64,000 nucleotides of DNA from Pseudopyrenochaeta lycopersici (GCA_003313425.1 NHZP01000032.1:434001-498000); one strand, 5' to 3'. Positions 32,431 to 46,246 are shown, numbered from the stretch's first letter. Numbers and translations are program-made. The notes: a model not told the origin generated them from the letters alone.

Positions 32431-34054
32431 ACCTATTAATATTTTACTAAGTATAAAGCGTAAGTACAGCGCAGCTGTAGAGATAGGCCCTAAGAAGGAA
32501 CTCTAAGTTATCCTTAACCTCTAAGCTAATATTAACTTAATTAGTTAGAAGCTAGCTATTAAGATAGGACTACTACTACTTAAAGAAGTAGAGCTCCTAA
32601 GGCTAGGTTAGATTAGTGCCTAGCGTTAGAACACCTATATAGTATATAAGCTTTAGGTGCGCTTAATAGATAATAATAGCGTTAATTACTAAGCTTAGGT
32701 TACAGCGTATAGAGTAGATAAGGAGGGCGTTCCTCTTCTACTTAGCAACCTCTTTTTATAATAGTAGAATATCTATATTAACTATAGCTCTTAAATATAG
32801 TATTAGGGATACACTTTAGCTAATATTAAGCTTATTACTGCTATAGAACTTTATAAAGATATAGAGTAAACTAGCTCTAATATATACCTTCTAAGAGTAC
32901 TATAAGTTATAGGTAAAGGTTTAAAGTATAATACTCGCATCTTTAGAGTATATATTGCGCTAGAAGCGCATATCCCTAACGCATTAGCTAACTATAGTAA
33001 TATATTTAATAATAAAGAGGTAGAAGCCCTACTAAATTTTAAGACTTTAGACTATACTATCCTACTTATAGCTAATAAAGAACCTCTATATAGTCTACTA
33101 TATAACCTCTCTACGCATAAGCTTAAAGTACTCTGTAACTATATAGAAAACGCGCTACGTAAAGGCTAGATTTAGCATAGTATAAGTTCTGTAGGAGCCC
33201 CTATACTATTTATCCCTAAGAAAGATAGAAAGCTTTACTTCTGTATTAACTATTAAGAATTAAACGCTATTATAATTAAGGATTATTACTTGCTTCTATT
33301 AATTAGAGAGACTCTAGATTACCTATTAGGCGCACGTTATTATACTACCTTAGATCTTCGTAATACGTACTACTACCTAAGAATTTAATTAGGAGATAAG
33401 TAGAAAACTACCTTTTAAACTTAATATAGCTACTTTAAGTACTTAGTTATACTATTTAGGCTAACTAACGCCCTAGTAAGCTTTTAAGCATATATTAATA
33501 AGGCGCTTAGTAAATATTTAGACTATATTTATATAGTTTACTTTAATAGTATACTTATCTATACTTATAGTAAGGATATTATAATATACTAGCGCGTAGT
33601 GTACTTTATACTTAAAGCCTTATAAAAGGTAGAGCTCTTTACTAACTTTAAAAAGTATACCTTTATATTAAGTAAGGTTTACTTCCTTAGGTTTATTATT
33701 ATAACGCGCAGAATCTGCGTAGATTTAGCGCGCGTTAAGACTATTACTTAATAGCTATAGCCTATAAATATTAAAGAACGCTAGTCCTTTCTTAGGTTTA
33801 CTAACTTTTATTAACGTTTTATTAAGGAATACGCCTAAGAAATAGCTCTTCTTACTAATTTACTTAAAGGTAATTAGGATTTTTATTAGAATAATACCAC
33901 GAATACGTTATTTAAGAAGCTTAAAGAGCGCTTTTTAAGTACGCTAATCCTACGCTACTTTAACCCCGCTTTCGCAATACGCATAGAGATAGATATGTCT
34001 ACTTTCGCTATCTTAGGTATTTTATTATAGTTATTTAAAGATAAAAAATAGTAT
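32431..34054 (+). pseudogene. Element C pol, part 1: protease and reverse transcriptase
   Basis: Near 32520 a decayed retropepsin-like stretch (ANINLISQKLA). Reverse transcriptase follows: GAPILFIPKKDRKLYFCINY (about 33190), YYTTLDLRNTYYYLRI (about 33340), and YFNSILIYTYSKD (about 33520) where the catalytic Asp pair is lost. The start of RNase H (RIEIDMSTFAILGILL) is cut at 34054 by element A. Frame is intact apart from nonsense codons of the CAG-to-TAG type. Confidence 0.7.
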
Positions 34055-34432
34055 TGTGGAGTTAACAAGGTGGTTCGGCACAATCCCGCAGTTCTGGTGT
34101 TGTGAATGAGAGGTAACGTTGGAATCAAACGTGCGTGAATAACAGGAGCAGCCCTGCCTGTGCAGTCTGCCAGAAACGAAGGTAAGTATGGAGCCTGATT
34201 AAAAGTAATAAACAAAATGGTCTGAAATCTCATTAAATTGACGTAGCTAATGCACTAGCTACTTCGCAAAATCTCAGTTTTGAAGTGAATTCTCGTGGTG
34301 TGTGGTGCATGGTGCATCACGTTTGGTGCATGAGGTTGAGATCTCTCGCATCTCCAAGTTTTATCACCAAATTTCGCTAACAAAGGAAACCCATCATCAC
34401 CTAATTGCCTAGGTACCCTGTGCAACAGCACA
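34055..34432 (-). repeat. Element A 3' LTR (378 bp)
   Basis: Begins TGTGGAGTTAACAAGG and ends CAACAGCACA on plus. Less mutated than its partner at 46431; the differences I read in the first 80 bases are all C/T or G/A transitions. Contains inverted GTGCA(T)/TGCAC words around 34300-34335. Confidence 0.88.
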
Positions 34433-34434
34433 AA

Positions 34435-34447
34435 CCTCCCCTACTTT
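34435..34447 (-). promoter_or_regulatory. Polypurine tract next to element A 3' LTR
   Basis: On minus the sequence AAAGTAGGGGAGG lies two bases upstream of the LTR. This is where plus-strand DNA synthesis should be primed. The same 13-mer occurs at 39031-39043 and 43041-43053. Confidence 0.7.
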
Positions 34448-34788
34448 AAGCTTAGTCCTATTAAGCTCACAAATCCTGCTTATTATTCCTTCTCTTTATA
34501 AGCAGAACTATTAGCAGGAGGAGAAGAGAGCTAAGAAAAGACACATAAAAAAAAGAAAGGAAAGAAAGAAATCGTTGCCCTACGAACAAAGGGAAGGCAG
34601 CATGAGCTGTATTTCTGCAGGAGGAGCAGTCCTCGTAATCGTGCAGGTTCCTTTATAAACTCTCGCACTTTATCGTTAAATCTCTTAAAGACAGTAGGAA
34701 AAATAAAGGAAAACGCGCCTTAACCTCACTATTAACGACGCCGGCAAGTATGCTATTGTCCTAGTATCCTTCGAACAACTAGAAGGCA

Positions 34789-34845
34789 CTCAGCCAATTA
34801 GAGTCTGTTAAGCCTCACCTGGCGATTGCTGATTGGCTAGGCTCT
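34789..34845. promoter_or_regulatory. CCAAT inverted-pair module 3 (element A)
   Basis: CAGCCAATTAG on the left and CTGATTGGCTA on the right form an imperfect inverted pair with about 35 bp between. On minus the right arm reads GCCAATCAG, close to the consensus of the NF-Y/HAP complex. Lies between the third ORF and the 3' LTR. Confidence 0.5.
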
Positions 34846-34867
34846 TAATAGTGCAGCCAAATCATCC

Positions 34868-37800
34868 TCACTTCTTCTTCTTGATCTCCTTAATCCTCTT
34901 GCTACGACGAGGAGTCTGCGACGGTACATGTAGATTTGACGCGCTTATGTTAGGTTGCGCTTGCCCAGGACGAGAAGGCGCAAGAGGAGGTCCCATAGGT
35001 GACTGACCAGGCGAATATTAACTTAGCGCCTGTTGCTGCGATAATAACCTTCGTGAACCAGCATGAGTTGAAGTCTGTGGAGACTCAGTTACGCTTTGGA
35101 TGGACAGGCGCCTCGGTTTCTCCTTCCTGTCCAGCATCCTAGCAGCCTTACTATCAGGATTATTAGAAAGCTCCTTAAGAACCTTGTCTAGGGCAGTGCG
35201 TTGTTTAACCTGCCTATCGTGCTTCCACTACTTAGCTTCCTGAGCTAGATTCATACCTTTATTTGAGAAGAACGACCTGTTAGGTACGCTGAGGTCTCTG
35301 TCTTTACTAAAAGCAAGCTTCTTATAATGCTAGTAGACAACCTAATGCTCTTTAATTATCTTTACTGTAGCCTTCCTAGTATCCTTAATAAATTAACGGA
35401 CTAAACTAGGATTAGGCTGATCCGTGAATAAGTCCGTCAGTTCCTCTAAAACTAGTAGAGAGTCCTATCTTAGCTGACAGTTTACAGCCTTAGTAATGTT
35501 TGACGAGTATACTAGTGTAACATCTCTAGGAAAGGCCTACTTGACGCCTCTATAGTGATTTGAGTGTCCAGAAGGTGACTTTGGCGCGGCAGTTAAGCTT
35601 TGAAAGGCAGCAGCAAGCTCTTGATAGGAGCCTATCTCAGGAATCTCTATCGTAGTTATGTCCTCTTCCACCTTAATAAACTAAGGCAAGATAGTTTGTT
35701 GTTGCTTGGTTGCAGGTCTAGTGGATCTATAAGGCAGCCTAGGATTAGAGATACGGACATGACTAGCCTTGCAAGGCTGACTAAACCATTCGACGTTAGG
35801 AAATTTCGCACTGCAATTCTCTGGCCAGTCCCTCTTATCGTCCTATCCCTTAATGTAACTAGTGGAGTTCTTAAGTCCTGAGTTTTCTTGCTAGTTCTGG
35901 TACTTGTGGATGATATTATGAAAGCCACGTAGTATCTGCGTGCAGTTGTCTTTATCTTTATTGTTAAAAGAGACGCTTCCTTGGATGATGTCTACACCCC
36001 TGCCTGAGTACACAGCCTTAGAGATGTTTAAGTTAATGTGACGGAAGTAAGTCCTATCCCTAGGCTTAGTGTATTTCGTGTAATAAGGGTAAGAAATTAG
36101 GTTAGGCTCTTTTCGCAAGACTGCGTACATCAGCTAATACTCAACGTTACTACGCACAAGCTGCTGTATTAACGAATGATACATTACCTAACACCAGCTA
36201 AGGTTGCTCTTGCTATCAATTAGCCGCGTGTGGTAGAGGTACATGTTAAAACTTGATTAAGGATTAAGACTAGCTTAGGATCCTTAAAAATCCAGCTGAA
36301 GGCGTCGTAGGTAATGCTGCTGTACTCCTTAAATGCTTTAATATATACTCCCTAATTAAGAGCCTTAGTAACTTCGTCCTAGTTAATTTGGACTTAAACT
36401 TTTACTAGGCAATAATGATAGCTCTTTAGGTCTTAATGCGTATAGTCTCCTTAAAACGGAGCTGAGAACAGAACTTGAGTTACTGGGTCTGATTAAAGCT
36501 AACCCTATTAATCCTGACGATAGTATAGTATCTTAAGCAGCTAAACTGTGTTTAAAATGCTAAGGCTTCGAGTAAGCAGGCCTATCTTGCTAGCCACGTA
36601 ACGGTAATATTGCCAGCACACCCTGCGATGGTCAAATACCTAACTACCCTGCGTATCCTTGAGAGTGCTGAAATTCACACACTCTTGATACCAGGTATTA
36701 ATCAGCTGAACGCGCTTACTATTATTCAACTTCCTAGACGTGAGCGACGCGGTTATCTTAACTAGAGCAGACTGTTTGTTTATACAGTTGCATCCCTTGC
36801 GCGATTTTACTGCGATACTAGTTTTAAGCGAGATATCTTCTTTAATTAAGTCTCGAACGTTAATACTGTTATTAAGTGTTACTAGCAGCATTTCTAACTC
36901 TTCGCGTAACTGCCTTACTAACTCTAAGTCTCTTACGCGAATCTTATTTGGAGCGAGAGGCTACGTAGAGGGAAATCTCTGACGCTGCCTAAGACAGAAT
37001 TTCTCTTGAAGGGCCTCCACTGCCTTAACCTGTTGTTAAGTACGCCTATTCCCTCTTAAACGTCGTTCTTCTAGCTGGATTTCTTAAATGCTTTTAGCTG
37101 TAACAGACAGCCTGTCTGTTTAAGGCTCGCCTAGCTTCTCTAGCTCATTCTGGATATTACCTCCAAATTCTTTACTTGTGCGTTAGTAACTGAGACTAGA
37201 AGGCTTAATAACTTACGTGCGCCCTCTAATATTTAATAAAGTAGCGGGGCTTTAGCTTCTAGCACGTTTAGAGGTAGTTATTACTAAGGCTGTTGTCTAG
37301 ACGCCAACCTCAGCTACAGAATTATTCTTGCTATCGCTAGCAGTAGGAAGAAGTAACTTAGTCTGCTTATAATACCTAAAATAATTCTCCCGCAGCTACT
37401 TAGGCGGAATAGTTATATTTAGAGGAAGCTTCGTTCCTGCATATAATTACTTTCTATACTACTTGATTGCCTCTATCTAGAATATCTAGTTAAGATACCC
37501 CTCCCTAGAGCGCGTGTCTATATTGTCGGCCGTAATCCTAGAGGCAGGCATCTTATGCTTGTTAATAATACTGCGTAACTTAGCGTTACTGTCTTTATAA
37601 TGCTTCTTTATCTAAGTAGGCATGTTAGCTATCTACTAACGTACTTCTTCTTAGTTAGTAATATTAATAAATCTATCCTGTCTCCTCCTTGTAGATTATT
37701 ATTAATAGTAAAGAGCTGTATTAAGGAAGGGAGCGAGGTTGTCTAGCAAGGTCCTGCGCAGTAACTATTAGACTGCCGTCACGCTAGAGTGCGAGTACAC

Positions 37801-38328
37801 TACCTAAACAGAATATAGAATGAGGACCTGCCTCAGTACATGCTGATGGTGTTCGTCCAGATAGGCAAACGCGCTCTCTATCTCCTTTTTCCTCTTCTTC
37901 TTGTAAGTGTCTATGTCCTTAAGTATAGGATATTGCTGCTTAAAAGCAGTGATACCTCTATACTGCGACATTAGGCTTAGTCTTCCTTTTAGAAATTCTC
38001 TAGTCGCGATAATAAGGGTCGAAGTCTTATCAAAGTAAGTCGCTAAGGCTACTATCTAATTATCTACTATGCCCTTCTGTTTAACAGGCGAGACTTGCAG
38101 TAAGTTTCAAACCTAAGTGTCTACTGTGATCCCTGCATACCAAGGGACTTTAACGTTACTATAACGCTTAAGCTTAGTTCTGTAGTCTTTAATAGCTTCT
38201 TTACTAGTAAATTACACGATCTCTATTAGCGCAGGCTTAATTATAGTTGTAGTTAGTTGAGGATTTGGGTTTGACGGTGGGGGTAGACGCTTCTTAGGCT
38301 GTTTAGGTGTCTGAGGCGGCTGTGACAT
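34868..38328 (-). pseudogene. Element A third ORF, putative 2OG-Fe(II) dioxygenase-like protein
   Basis: Homologue of the ORF at 58438-61890 in element B. The start on minus at 38328 reads MSQPPQTPKQPKKRLPPP and the end at 34868 reads RIKEIKKKK. Preserved windows include 36891-36640 (NSINVRDLIKEDISLKTSI) and 36130-35891 (RTYFRHINLNISKAV...GRGVDII). This copy keeps His in FRHIN, where B has Tyr, but has Tyr in the LPH motif, where B keeps His. Total span is 8 nt longer than in B, so the reading frame is probably shifted somewhere. See the B copy for the domain argument. Confidence 0.55.
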
Positions 38329-38784
38329 CGCTTGAAGTTTGTACCTAACAGGTACTCGTGTGTTTACCTTAGAAAGTTTTAATAGATAGTAACAGGAAGT
38401 AAGAAAGAGAAACTTAGGCCCTGTAGGATTAACCACAGGCTTAAGATTTGGAGGAGGTTTAAGCAGTAGAGGGTATCTTTCCCTCCTTAACTTTACTTAA
38501 AAGCCCCGCTAAGGCTTAACGACGTAGTAAAAGGTAAAGTTACTATTATTTTAACTCCTTTCTGTTACCTAATTAGCTAGTATAGCGGGTCCTCTTAAGA
38601 GTTAGCTACTTAGGAACGTTTCTTAAGTAAGTCTTATCTTACTGCTAAACGCAGCTATAAACTCACCTTCATACTTAAAAATATTAATTATCTTATCTTC
38701 TACCTCCTTTAATTAATTCTGCATCTTTGAATTATCGCTCTGTAATCTTATAGTTACGTTACTGCTGTTAGCGCAGATATTAAG

Positions 38785-38850
38785 TTGTCCGGCTAATCAG
38801 ATTTCAGCAGGTCTTGCTAAGCTTACCTGGCGATTGCTGATTGGCCAGAT
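38785..38850. promoter_or_regulatory. CCAAT inverted-pair module 2 (element A)
   Basis: CCGGCTAATCAG and CTGATTGGCCAG face each other across about 42 bp, between pol and the third ORF. On minus the order is TGGCCAATCAGC ... CTGATTAGCCGG, so CCAATCA lies about 460 bp upstream of the third ORF start (38328). Confidence 0.55.
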
Positions 38851-39030
38851 CCTTTAACACCCTAGTTTCTCCACTATTTTTGATCACGCAACTAGGAGAT
38901 TAACCTCCCAGCGATTCTAAATGATATTTCGTTTAATTTTAACTTATTTTTATATGCCTGGGAGGTCGCGCTGCGTGTGTAATGCTGAATGTGTAAAAAT
39001 ATGCGAAAATTTGATAAAGGAAATGCAGCC

Positions 39031-39043
39031 CCTCCCCTACTTT
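39031..39043 (-). promoter_or_regulatory. Internal polypurine tract copy 2 (element A)
   Basis: AAAGTAGGGGAGG on minus, identical to the LTR-proximal tract, located between pol and the third ORF. Confidence 0.6.
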
Positions 39044-42000
39044 AAGATGAAAGCCCGTCCCCTAGGCTTAAGCAAGCTTATCTTCTAAGTTAGAATTAAT
39101 TTCTGAATTAGGTATTTAAATATATTGTCGTCTCTTAGTCTCTGTTAAAGATCTTGGTATAATAACAGGATGGCCGCGCGCAGTTGGCTGTGTTATATCT
39201 TCAGATGAATCTAAGTTTATAGGAGGGTTAATCTCTATCTCTTATAACTGAATCGCGTCTTAGTTAGGATTCTTAATGACTGTAAACTTATTATCTTAAG
39301 AGTTATTAAATTAAGCAGGCGGCGGTGAAAAGTTAGCCTTAACATCCTATAACGATAGATCCTATAGCTTTGCGCGACCTTAATGCTCCTAAGCAACCTC
39401 GCTTTTATCTTAAGGTACCTACAGTTTAAGTCTCTATCCTAGGGTAGTGTTTCTAAATCGCGTGCCGTTAAGGTCTATAAGTTAATAGTTGCCTCTATCC
39501 TAGTTAGCATAAAAGACTTTGTATAGTCCTAGCTATCTGCTCGCAAGCTTCTTGTCTCTTAACATGTTAATGTCTCTAGCTAAGTCCTATATTAGTACGA
39601 AGTTATCGTCTTTAATTTCTTCTTAATAAATCTCCCTATAATCGTCCTAATATTTCTTCTTTTCACGTCGTAGGCGCTTAGTTCTCGACACTGCGTCCTT
39701 AAGAAATTGATCTCTTAAATCTAGCTGCATAGCTCGCACTGCTAACAACTAGCCTCTTAATGTTACTTATCTAAATAGCAATGTCTGCTATATTAGAAGA
39801 GCAAGCTTAATCAGAAGTACTAGATTCTGACTAGTAACTAACTAATAAGGAGAATATCTAGTCTGACTCTAAGTAGAAATTCTGTCTACCTATAATACTA
39901 TTAGAAGATTATTAACCTAAGGTCTAGGAAGCTTTGCTAGTGCGTTATATATTAGCTTATAACTACCCTTAATTTTTCCTATAGCCTAAGAGTTATATGC
40001 TGATACCTAGATCCTCCTAATACGATAAATCTTAGTAAGGGCTTTAACTACCTTTCTAAAATTAGGTCCGCCGTCTATAGTAAGTGTCCTTATTATACTC
40101 TAGCGACATAAGATTTCCTTATATAAAAACTTAGCGACAGTAGATAACTTATTATCAGCTATTGCTCGTGCCTCTAGCCATCTACTAAGGTATTCTTATA
40201 CAATTATAATAAATTTCTTTCCTTAATAATGCGGTATGTAAATAACGTCTATAGTAACTCGTTCCTATAACGCGTGACAGTAGGTATTTATTAGCATCTC
40301 TTGCTTGCGACTTAATAATCTTCGCTGGCACTGTTCGCATAATGCAATCGTGCGTCGCACCTCCTTATGCATCCTTTCCTACTAGTATCGTTAAGCAAGC
40401 ATTAAATAGACGCTATTCACTCCTCTGTAACTAATCTGTTAATATATTTCCTATATAGCTGTAGTCTTAAGATTAGGATTATCTACAACTTAATAAATAG
40501 CTATATTCCTTGTAGACCTCTAGAAGAGATACCCTTCTCGTACAAAGAAATTTATTGCCCTCTTTTTCTATGCTTAAAGTTATGCCCTCGTAAGGCCTTC
40601 AGGCTTCTTAAATCTTGTTAAGAACTAAGTAATTACTTCTAACTTATCTGAGTATTACTTATTTAGTACCCTACTCGTCTTAGCAGGCGAGGTAAACTTA
40701 AGGTTAGCGACTAGGTTTTTAATAAAATCTTTAAGGTCGTCTTTAGTCTTGTCTGGCTGTTCTTATCCTTCTAGCTTTAGATAACGTAATAACGTATTAG
40801 TAACAACATTCTTTTTTCTAGGAACATGCTTAATATTAAAGTCCTAGGTAAGGATAGCTGCGAGCCACCTGTTTTAGACTGACCTAGGAACGTTAGGCGA
40901 TAATCTGTTAAGTTAATAAATAAGCGTCTGCGCGTCCGTTTTAATAGTAAAATGTTGTCTATATAGCTAGGTTCTAAATTTCTTTAGCGCCTATAATACC
41001 GCCTTACACTTAAGCTTTGTTAAGTGCTAGAGGCTCTCAGCTTTTAACTATATTATACTTTTAAATTAATATAGATGTCTTTTTCTGTCTACTCTAATCT
41101 GTTTAAGAGACGCGCTTGCGCCTTCCTTGCTCGCATCTACTGCTATAAAAAGCATACCTCTATTCTTGTAATTAGGACTCGCTAACGCTGGGGCTGAAGT
41201 AATGTATTACTTTAAGGTACGCATAGCCTCTTGTTAAGCCTCCTGCTATGTCTATTCAACGCTAGTCCTTATTAACTAGAACAGGGGCTTCGCGCGAATA
41301 GTAAAGCTAGGCACCTATATCCTGTAGTAGATACAGATACCTATAAACGCCCTTACTTCTTTTACGTTTCTACATTCTGGCTAATCTAGAATCTTAGCTA
41401 CTTTTTGTTAATCTAGATGTCTCCCTTGCGCAGTAACCTTATATCTAACTACCCCTAATCTAGAGACTCCCTAATAATACTTCTTACCTGAAATTATAGC
41501 TCTAGCTCTTTCTATATTAGCTAGGGCCCTGTCTAGCTATTAAATGTGTTCTAACACATATCTTCTTACTCTAGGAAATGCTTCTTCTCCTCTATAGTTA
41601 GTTTTAGGACTGCTAGCAGTAATATTATCTATAAAAGGAATAGTATATAGCTAATAATCCTTTATAATCTTTGTAACTACTCGCTAAAAGACTGTAACTA
41701 AGTTAGTCGCGCCTTAAACTATCGTACAGTATTAAAGTAAACCAACTGGCGTATGAAAAGCAGTTATGTCTCTGCTGTCTAGATAAAGTATTATCTAGTT
41801 ATATCCTAAGAATAGATCTATAAGAGACAGAATACAACATCTACTAAAACGCTTAGAGAATTTATCTGCTGTTAGAGGCAGATTAGCATCCCTAAGAGAC
41901 ACTGCGTTTATCTTAATTAACCTAAGTATTATCTAATAACTCTTATCCTTCTTTTTAACTAGAAACTATAAGTTTCTGTACTAACTAGCGTATCTTTCTA

Positions 42001-43510
42001 GTACCCCTCTATTAAGTCTGTTATTGAATATTATAACTACCTCTTCCTTAACAGTTCGCGCTATTAGGAATAATTTTTCTTGCTAAGCTTTATGTTTAAT
42101 AGTCCGTATCTTATATAGAGGATATACATCCTTAATAATTCGTCCTGTCTTAGAGAAAGTGAAAGCGATTGCGCCTTCTCTGTTTATTAACATTTTAATA
42201 AATAGCTGAACTTCTAATTTTATTAACTTAGATCTAAACTTTTATGAGGCTAGCCTTTCTAGTGTTAATCTTGTGCCTTGTAGGAATGCTGCATGTCTGC
42301 ATTTAAAAAGGTGATTAAAAGGCCCTATATTAGGAGGTCTTAGACTTTTTCTTAAGAGTTACAGTTTAACAGCATATCGCTTCTAGTCTTCACGCCTAAA
42401 CTCCTTAATATCTGATGCCTCAGGAATATCCACAGGTCGCACCTTATTAGCTACCCTCTTATACAGGGTATTAACTTAACTGCTTGTGTACTTCTTTCTC
42501 TTTTCCTATTGCGCCTGACGGTTGAGTTCACACATAACTAAAAAAGACTCTAATTCTCGCATAGCTGAAGGATCCTTAGAGGCTCCAACTCTATAGCTTA
42601 TTACTTGCTTTGCCTATTCTTTAAATTACTGCTTATTATTAGTCGTAAAAACAGGTAAAAATTCGCTAAATCTAACAGAAGCTTTAACAAACTCAGCCTC
42701 CTGAATATACTTAACCTAAGCATAAGATAAATAAGATTCTAAACTGAAACATTATCCTAGGTATCTTCTACTTAAATCTAGACACTCCTCCCTAGAAAGG
42801 GTGTCTGCTACGTGTTTTCCTTATCTTTAGGAGTCAGCATATAGTCTCTCAGATACAGCAGAGCAGGATTAGAGGCTATAAAGACGGCGTTCCTGTCTCC
42901 ATTCTTAGAAATAATCCTGCACGTAATCCTTCTATATATGTTATACTAAATTAACAACCTTACTAAAGCGCACTAAGGTCCACCTAAAATCGCTGATCTT
43001 GTCAGGTTTTAAACGATCCTGAAGTAACTAATAACAGTTACCTCCCCTACTTTAACTAGGACACTCTACGCAGTTCCTATAAAAGGATTAGTGCTTCTAT
43101 TTACAGTAACTACTCTATCTTAATACGAGCTACCTTGCTTATAGTCTTTATATGTAAGCTTTAATACCTTAGCTGCACTGTATCTTAAAAGGTTTATCTG
43201 TGCGCTAGTATTAATAAGACACTTTACTGCATGCCTATTAAATAAGGCCTAGCAGGTTAGAAGGTCACACTGTACGTAGGCTATGCCTATCTTCTTTTAA
43301 ATTATCGTAGCTTCTTATTTAGTAGGATTAACTAAAGCTTCATGCTAAGTATTATATGTTCCTAGAGCCTTATGCCTAGTTTAGGTATTAAAAGTCCTAA
43401 ATTATATTAAGTTAAGCCCTAAATTCAGTCCTTTTTCGAGACTAACAGTCTCTTCTTAATTTAATTTAACCTTTTCTTTATCAGAAAAATGCCTCCAAAC
43501 ATCCCTAATA
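39044..43510 (-). pseudogene. Element A pol (protease, RT, RNase H, integrase)
   Basis: Mirror copy of the pol of element B, with the same conserved blocks in reverse order along plus: integrase near 39700-40600, RNase H near 40900-41200, reverse transcriptase near 41300-42200, protease near 43200. Stops are frequent and of the RIP type. Limits are approximate; they come from comparing with B. Confidence 0.65.
43041..43053 (-). promoter_or_regulatory. Internal polypurine tract copy 1 (element A)
   Basis: AAAGTAGGGGAGG on minus inside the 5' part of pol, identical to the other two tracts of element A. Confidence 0.6.
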
Positions 43511-43553
43511 ACTTAGGCGGACGCGGGGTTGTGCGGGGTAAGGCACTGCGGTG

Positions 43554-43618
43554 TCAGCTAATCAGATTCCAGCAGGTCTCGCTTGGCTAACCTGGCAATT
43601 GCTGATTAGCTGGCCGGC
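43554..43618. promoter_or_regulatory. CCAAT inverted-pair module 1 (element A)
   Basis: CAGCTAATCAG and CTGATTAGCTG are a perfect 11-bp inverted pair with about 36 bp between, at the gag-pol junction. The CTAAT arms are what CCAAT boxes would become by C-to-T change; the B copy of this module keeps one ATTGGCTG arm. Confidence 0.5.
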
Positions 43619-43639
43619 CTAATACTCAATTCCGCGGCG

Positions 43640-45900
43640 TTTACGCTAGCTAACAACGCGGCAGGCTTATTAACTGCTTTTAATATATTTCTAACTTATT
43701 TTCGAAGCTGATGTTAGCTTATAAGGTCCCTAAAAGTTACACTACGCACCTTCTAACGCAGTATAGTAGTGGCGATACGGTTCGGATGCGGGCCCAGTAA
43801 ATAACAGAGCTCTGTGTTAGTAAGGCTGTTATTCTAGTTCTTCTTTTTCTTGTCCTAACTAATAAATTCAGGCTCAGCTTTTAAATCCTGAAAGCTTCTA
43901 TTGTTGTCTAGAGGCTGTATGAGAGAGAATGGCTTATTATAGGCTTAGCTGGCGAATAGAATTAGCTCTACTTGCTTAAATTCCTTAATATCTATTAGTT
44001 CGAATGCAGTGTTGCCCCTTATAGCAGGCATATAATGGTCCTTAACTGTAACTCGCTTTAGTTACTCAGAATAAGGAGGCTTAGCAGGAGCTTACTTCTA
44101 AACTTTGCTCTGCCTAACTTTCTTAAGAACTGGATCTTTCCCGACATTCTAACGCGTTTAAGAACGTGTTGCTGTATAAGTTAAGCTAGCATTTACTGCT
44201 CCTTCCTTAAAAGCACTAAGAATAATGTCCTAAGATGTAACCTTATTAAGGGTAAAACACGCCTTAGTTAAGCCTCTTAGCAATATCCTAACGTTCTGAA
44301 AGTTTAGAAGATCCTTGGCTGGGCTTATGGCTGCCCTGCCATATCTATCTTCTGTAATCGTATTTGTATTAGGACTAACTACCTTCTGTTGCTGCGCAGC
44401 TAGTAGTCTAAGCTTTTGATATTAAGCGGGCCTTAAGTCTACTCTATTAAACTTCTCTAGATATACTGCTGACGCTAGCTAATCTAGAACATTGTTAGTA
44501 ACTCTGTAATACTCCCGAATTTTCTGTTTTAACTAATAGAGCTGTAGCGTTTAGAGTGCCGTTCCTTGGATTTGCCCTAACCTCTTGTGCGAAGGACTAA
44601 AATAGTAAGTCTTATATCTAACTTCCTTGTTCTACTTAAAGCTAATCTAGCTAAGATGCAAAAGCAGCTAATATAGCTCATATTCTCTCGCAATATGACT
44701 AGGGAGGTTGCACATATTACAAGTGTTTTAATATTCACAGCTCTGGATAGTGATCGCGCCTTACTAAGGATTTAAGCTGCGAGGAGCCGTCGTCACGTAA
44801 GAGCTATCATTCCTTTCTAATAGTGGCTGCTTGGCATTATCTCTTGAGACGACTCGGCTGATGAAGTACGCGTACGTAGCTGGGTTCCTTAGAATCTGAC
44901 CTAGTTTGGGATGAACTATCATCTTGTTGACCTCAGCTAGGCTAATCTTCTAGTCGCCAAGGGCTAAAATAAGGTCTTAAACCTCTGGATCTACACTAGG
45001 TGGAAGAGTAGGCCTAGCTTCTTCTTAAACCTTACTTTTCTTATAGTTATCAACTGTATCTTTTAGCTGCTTAGCTGTTAATGTTTTCTTTTCTTAACCC
45101 AGGATCTGGTGTGCAAGCTTAGCCTCTCTTTCTGCATGGCCAGGGGATATCTGTTTTATCCCCTCTCTCTAGCGGTACACGCGCTTAAGATACGTATAAA
45201 TCCTCTTAATATTAAAACTCTCTAGCTTGTCTGGAATCAGCTCTTCATGCGTGTGGATGAAGATCATGTCCTGGTCTTCTCTTGGAAGGCCTCTGGCGAA
45301 AAAGAAGCCAGCCTCTGTCTTATGTAGCTAGCCTGTCTTAATGTAAGCGTTACTGTACGCCGCGAAGTTGGTTAAATACTCAGATAGTCCTAGGAATTTC
45401 CTTAACGTCTCAGAAACATAGGTCTCTAGGAACGCGAGCGTTCCTATGCGTTAAGCTATATCTTAATCGTGCTAATGCTCTTTTATTACTTCTTAAAGCT
45501 TCTTCTAGTCTAGCACCCTATATAGCCTTATTTTCTTAATAAAGCTTCTGTATATAGTGTTACAGAAGTCTGGAAGGATTCTTATCTTTTAATAGTTATT
45601 ATAGCCGCTATTATCTGCCTGGCGATTGAAGTTATCTAGGAACTTAGTAACGTCTTTTCTTGTGAATAGAAAGTCTTTCCTCGCCGGCCTTATAGGCACG
45701 AGTACTTTGCTAGTATCTATGGTGTGTTTCTTAATGACCTTAATAGCAGGCGTAAGATCTGATCTAAATGACAGCGAATCTGGTGTCGATTCAGCTATAG
45801 GGATGGCTGAAGGCTGAATCCTGAATAGGCTGCTGCAGCCCTTTGGTATAACTGAATAAGGAGACTGTAACTACTAGGCAGTTCCTTGCTAACGCTGATA
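43640..45900 (-). pseudogene. Element A gag
   Basis: Mirror copy of the gag of element B. The knuckle region is near 44700-44730 on minus and the RKDFLFTR-like start region near 45680. Limits approximate. Confidence 0.6.
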
Positions 45901-46136
45901 ATTAACTAAAATCTAATACTGTACTACTTCTGAATTATTTCTTAATTGTTTATAGCTGTTCTCGTTTCTGTTTTCTGTTATCTTATTCTTGTTCTTATTA
46001 CTCTTGTCCTGCTACTACTAAGTTAGCTTCCGCTTATTATATAGGAAGTCTTAATTTATTATAGTAAGATAATAAGGATATAGCCTCAACAGAGCTGGTC
46101 CCTGTTAACTCTTAGCTCTAAAAATGTAGAGGGGGT

Positions 46137-46246
46137 GGCCGTAATAGCGCTATCCCTCTTAAAGGTTCCGAAGGCTGGCCGCAACAGCGCCATCCCTCTT
46201 AAAGGTTCTGAAGGCTGGCCGCAACAGCGCCATCCCTCTTAAAGGT
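46137..46246 (-). repeat. Three tandem 40-bp repeats in the element A leader
   Basis: Unit AACCTTTAAGAGGGATGGCG followed by CTGTTGCGGCCAGCCTTCAG on minus, three copies. Element B has about four copies at the same place. Confidence 0.8.

Noticed and set aside
33955..34233. A 92-codon ORF at the left end of element A, repeated at 62525-62707
   Set aside because: It lies in the LTR and appears in both elements only because the LTR is conserved; no protein features.
35600..36982. Plus-strand ORFs within element A (35600-35881, 36740-36982)
   Set aside because: Antisense shadows of the third ORF, which reads on minus and has a homologue on plus in element B.
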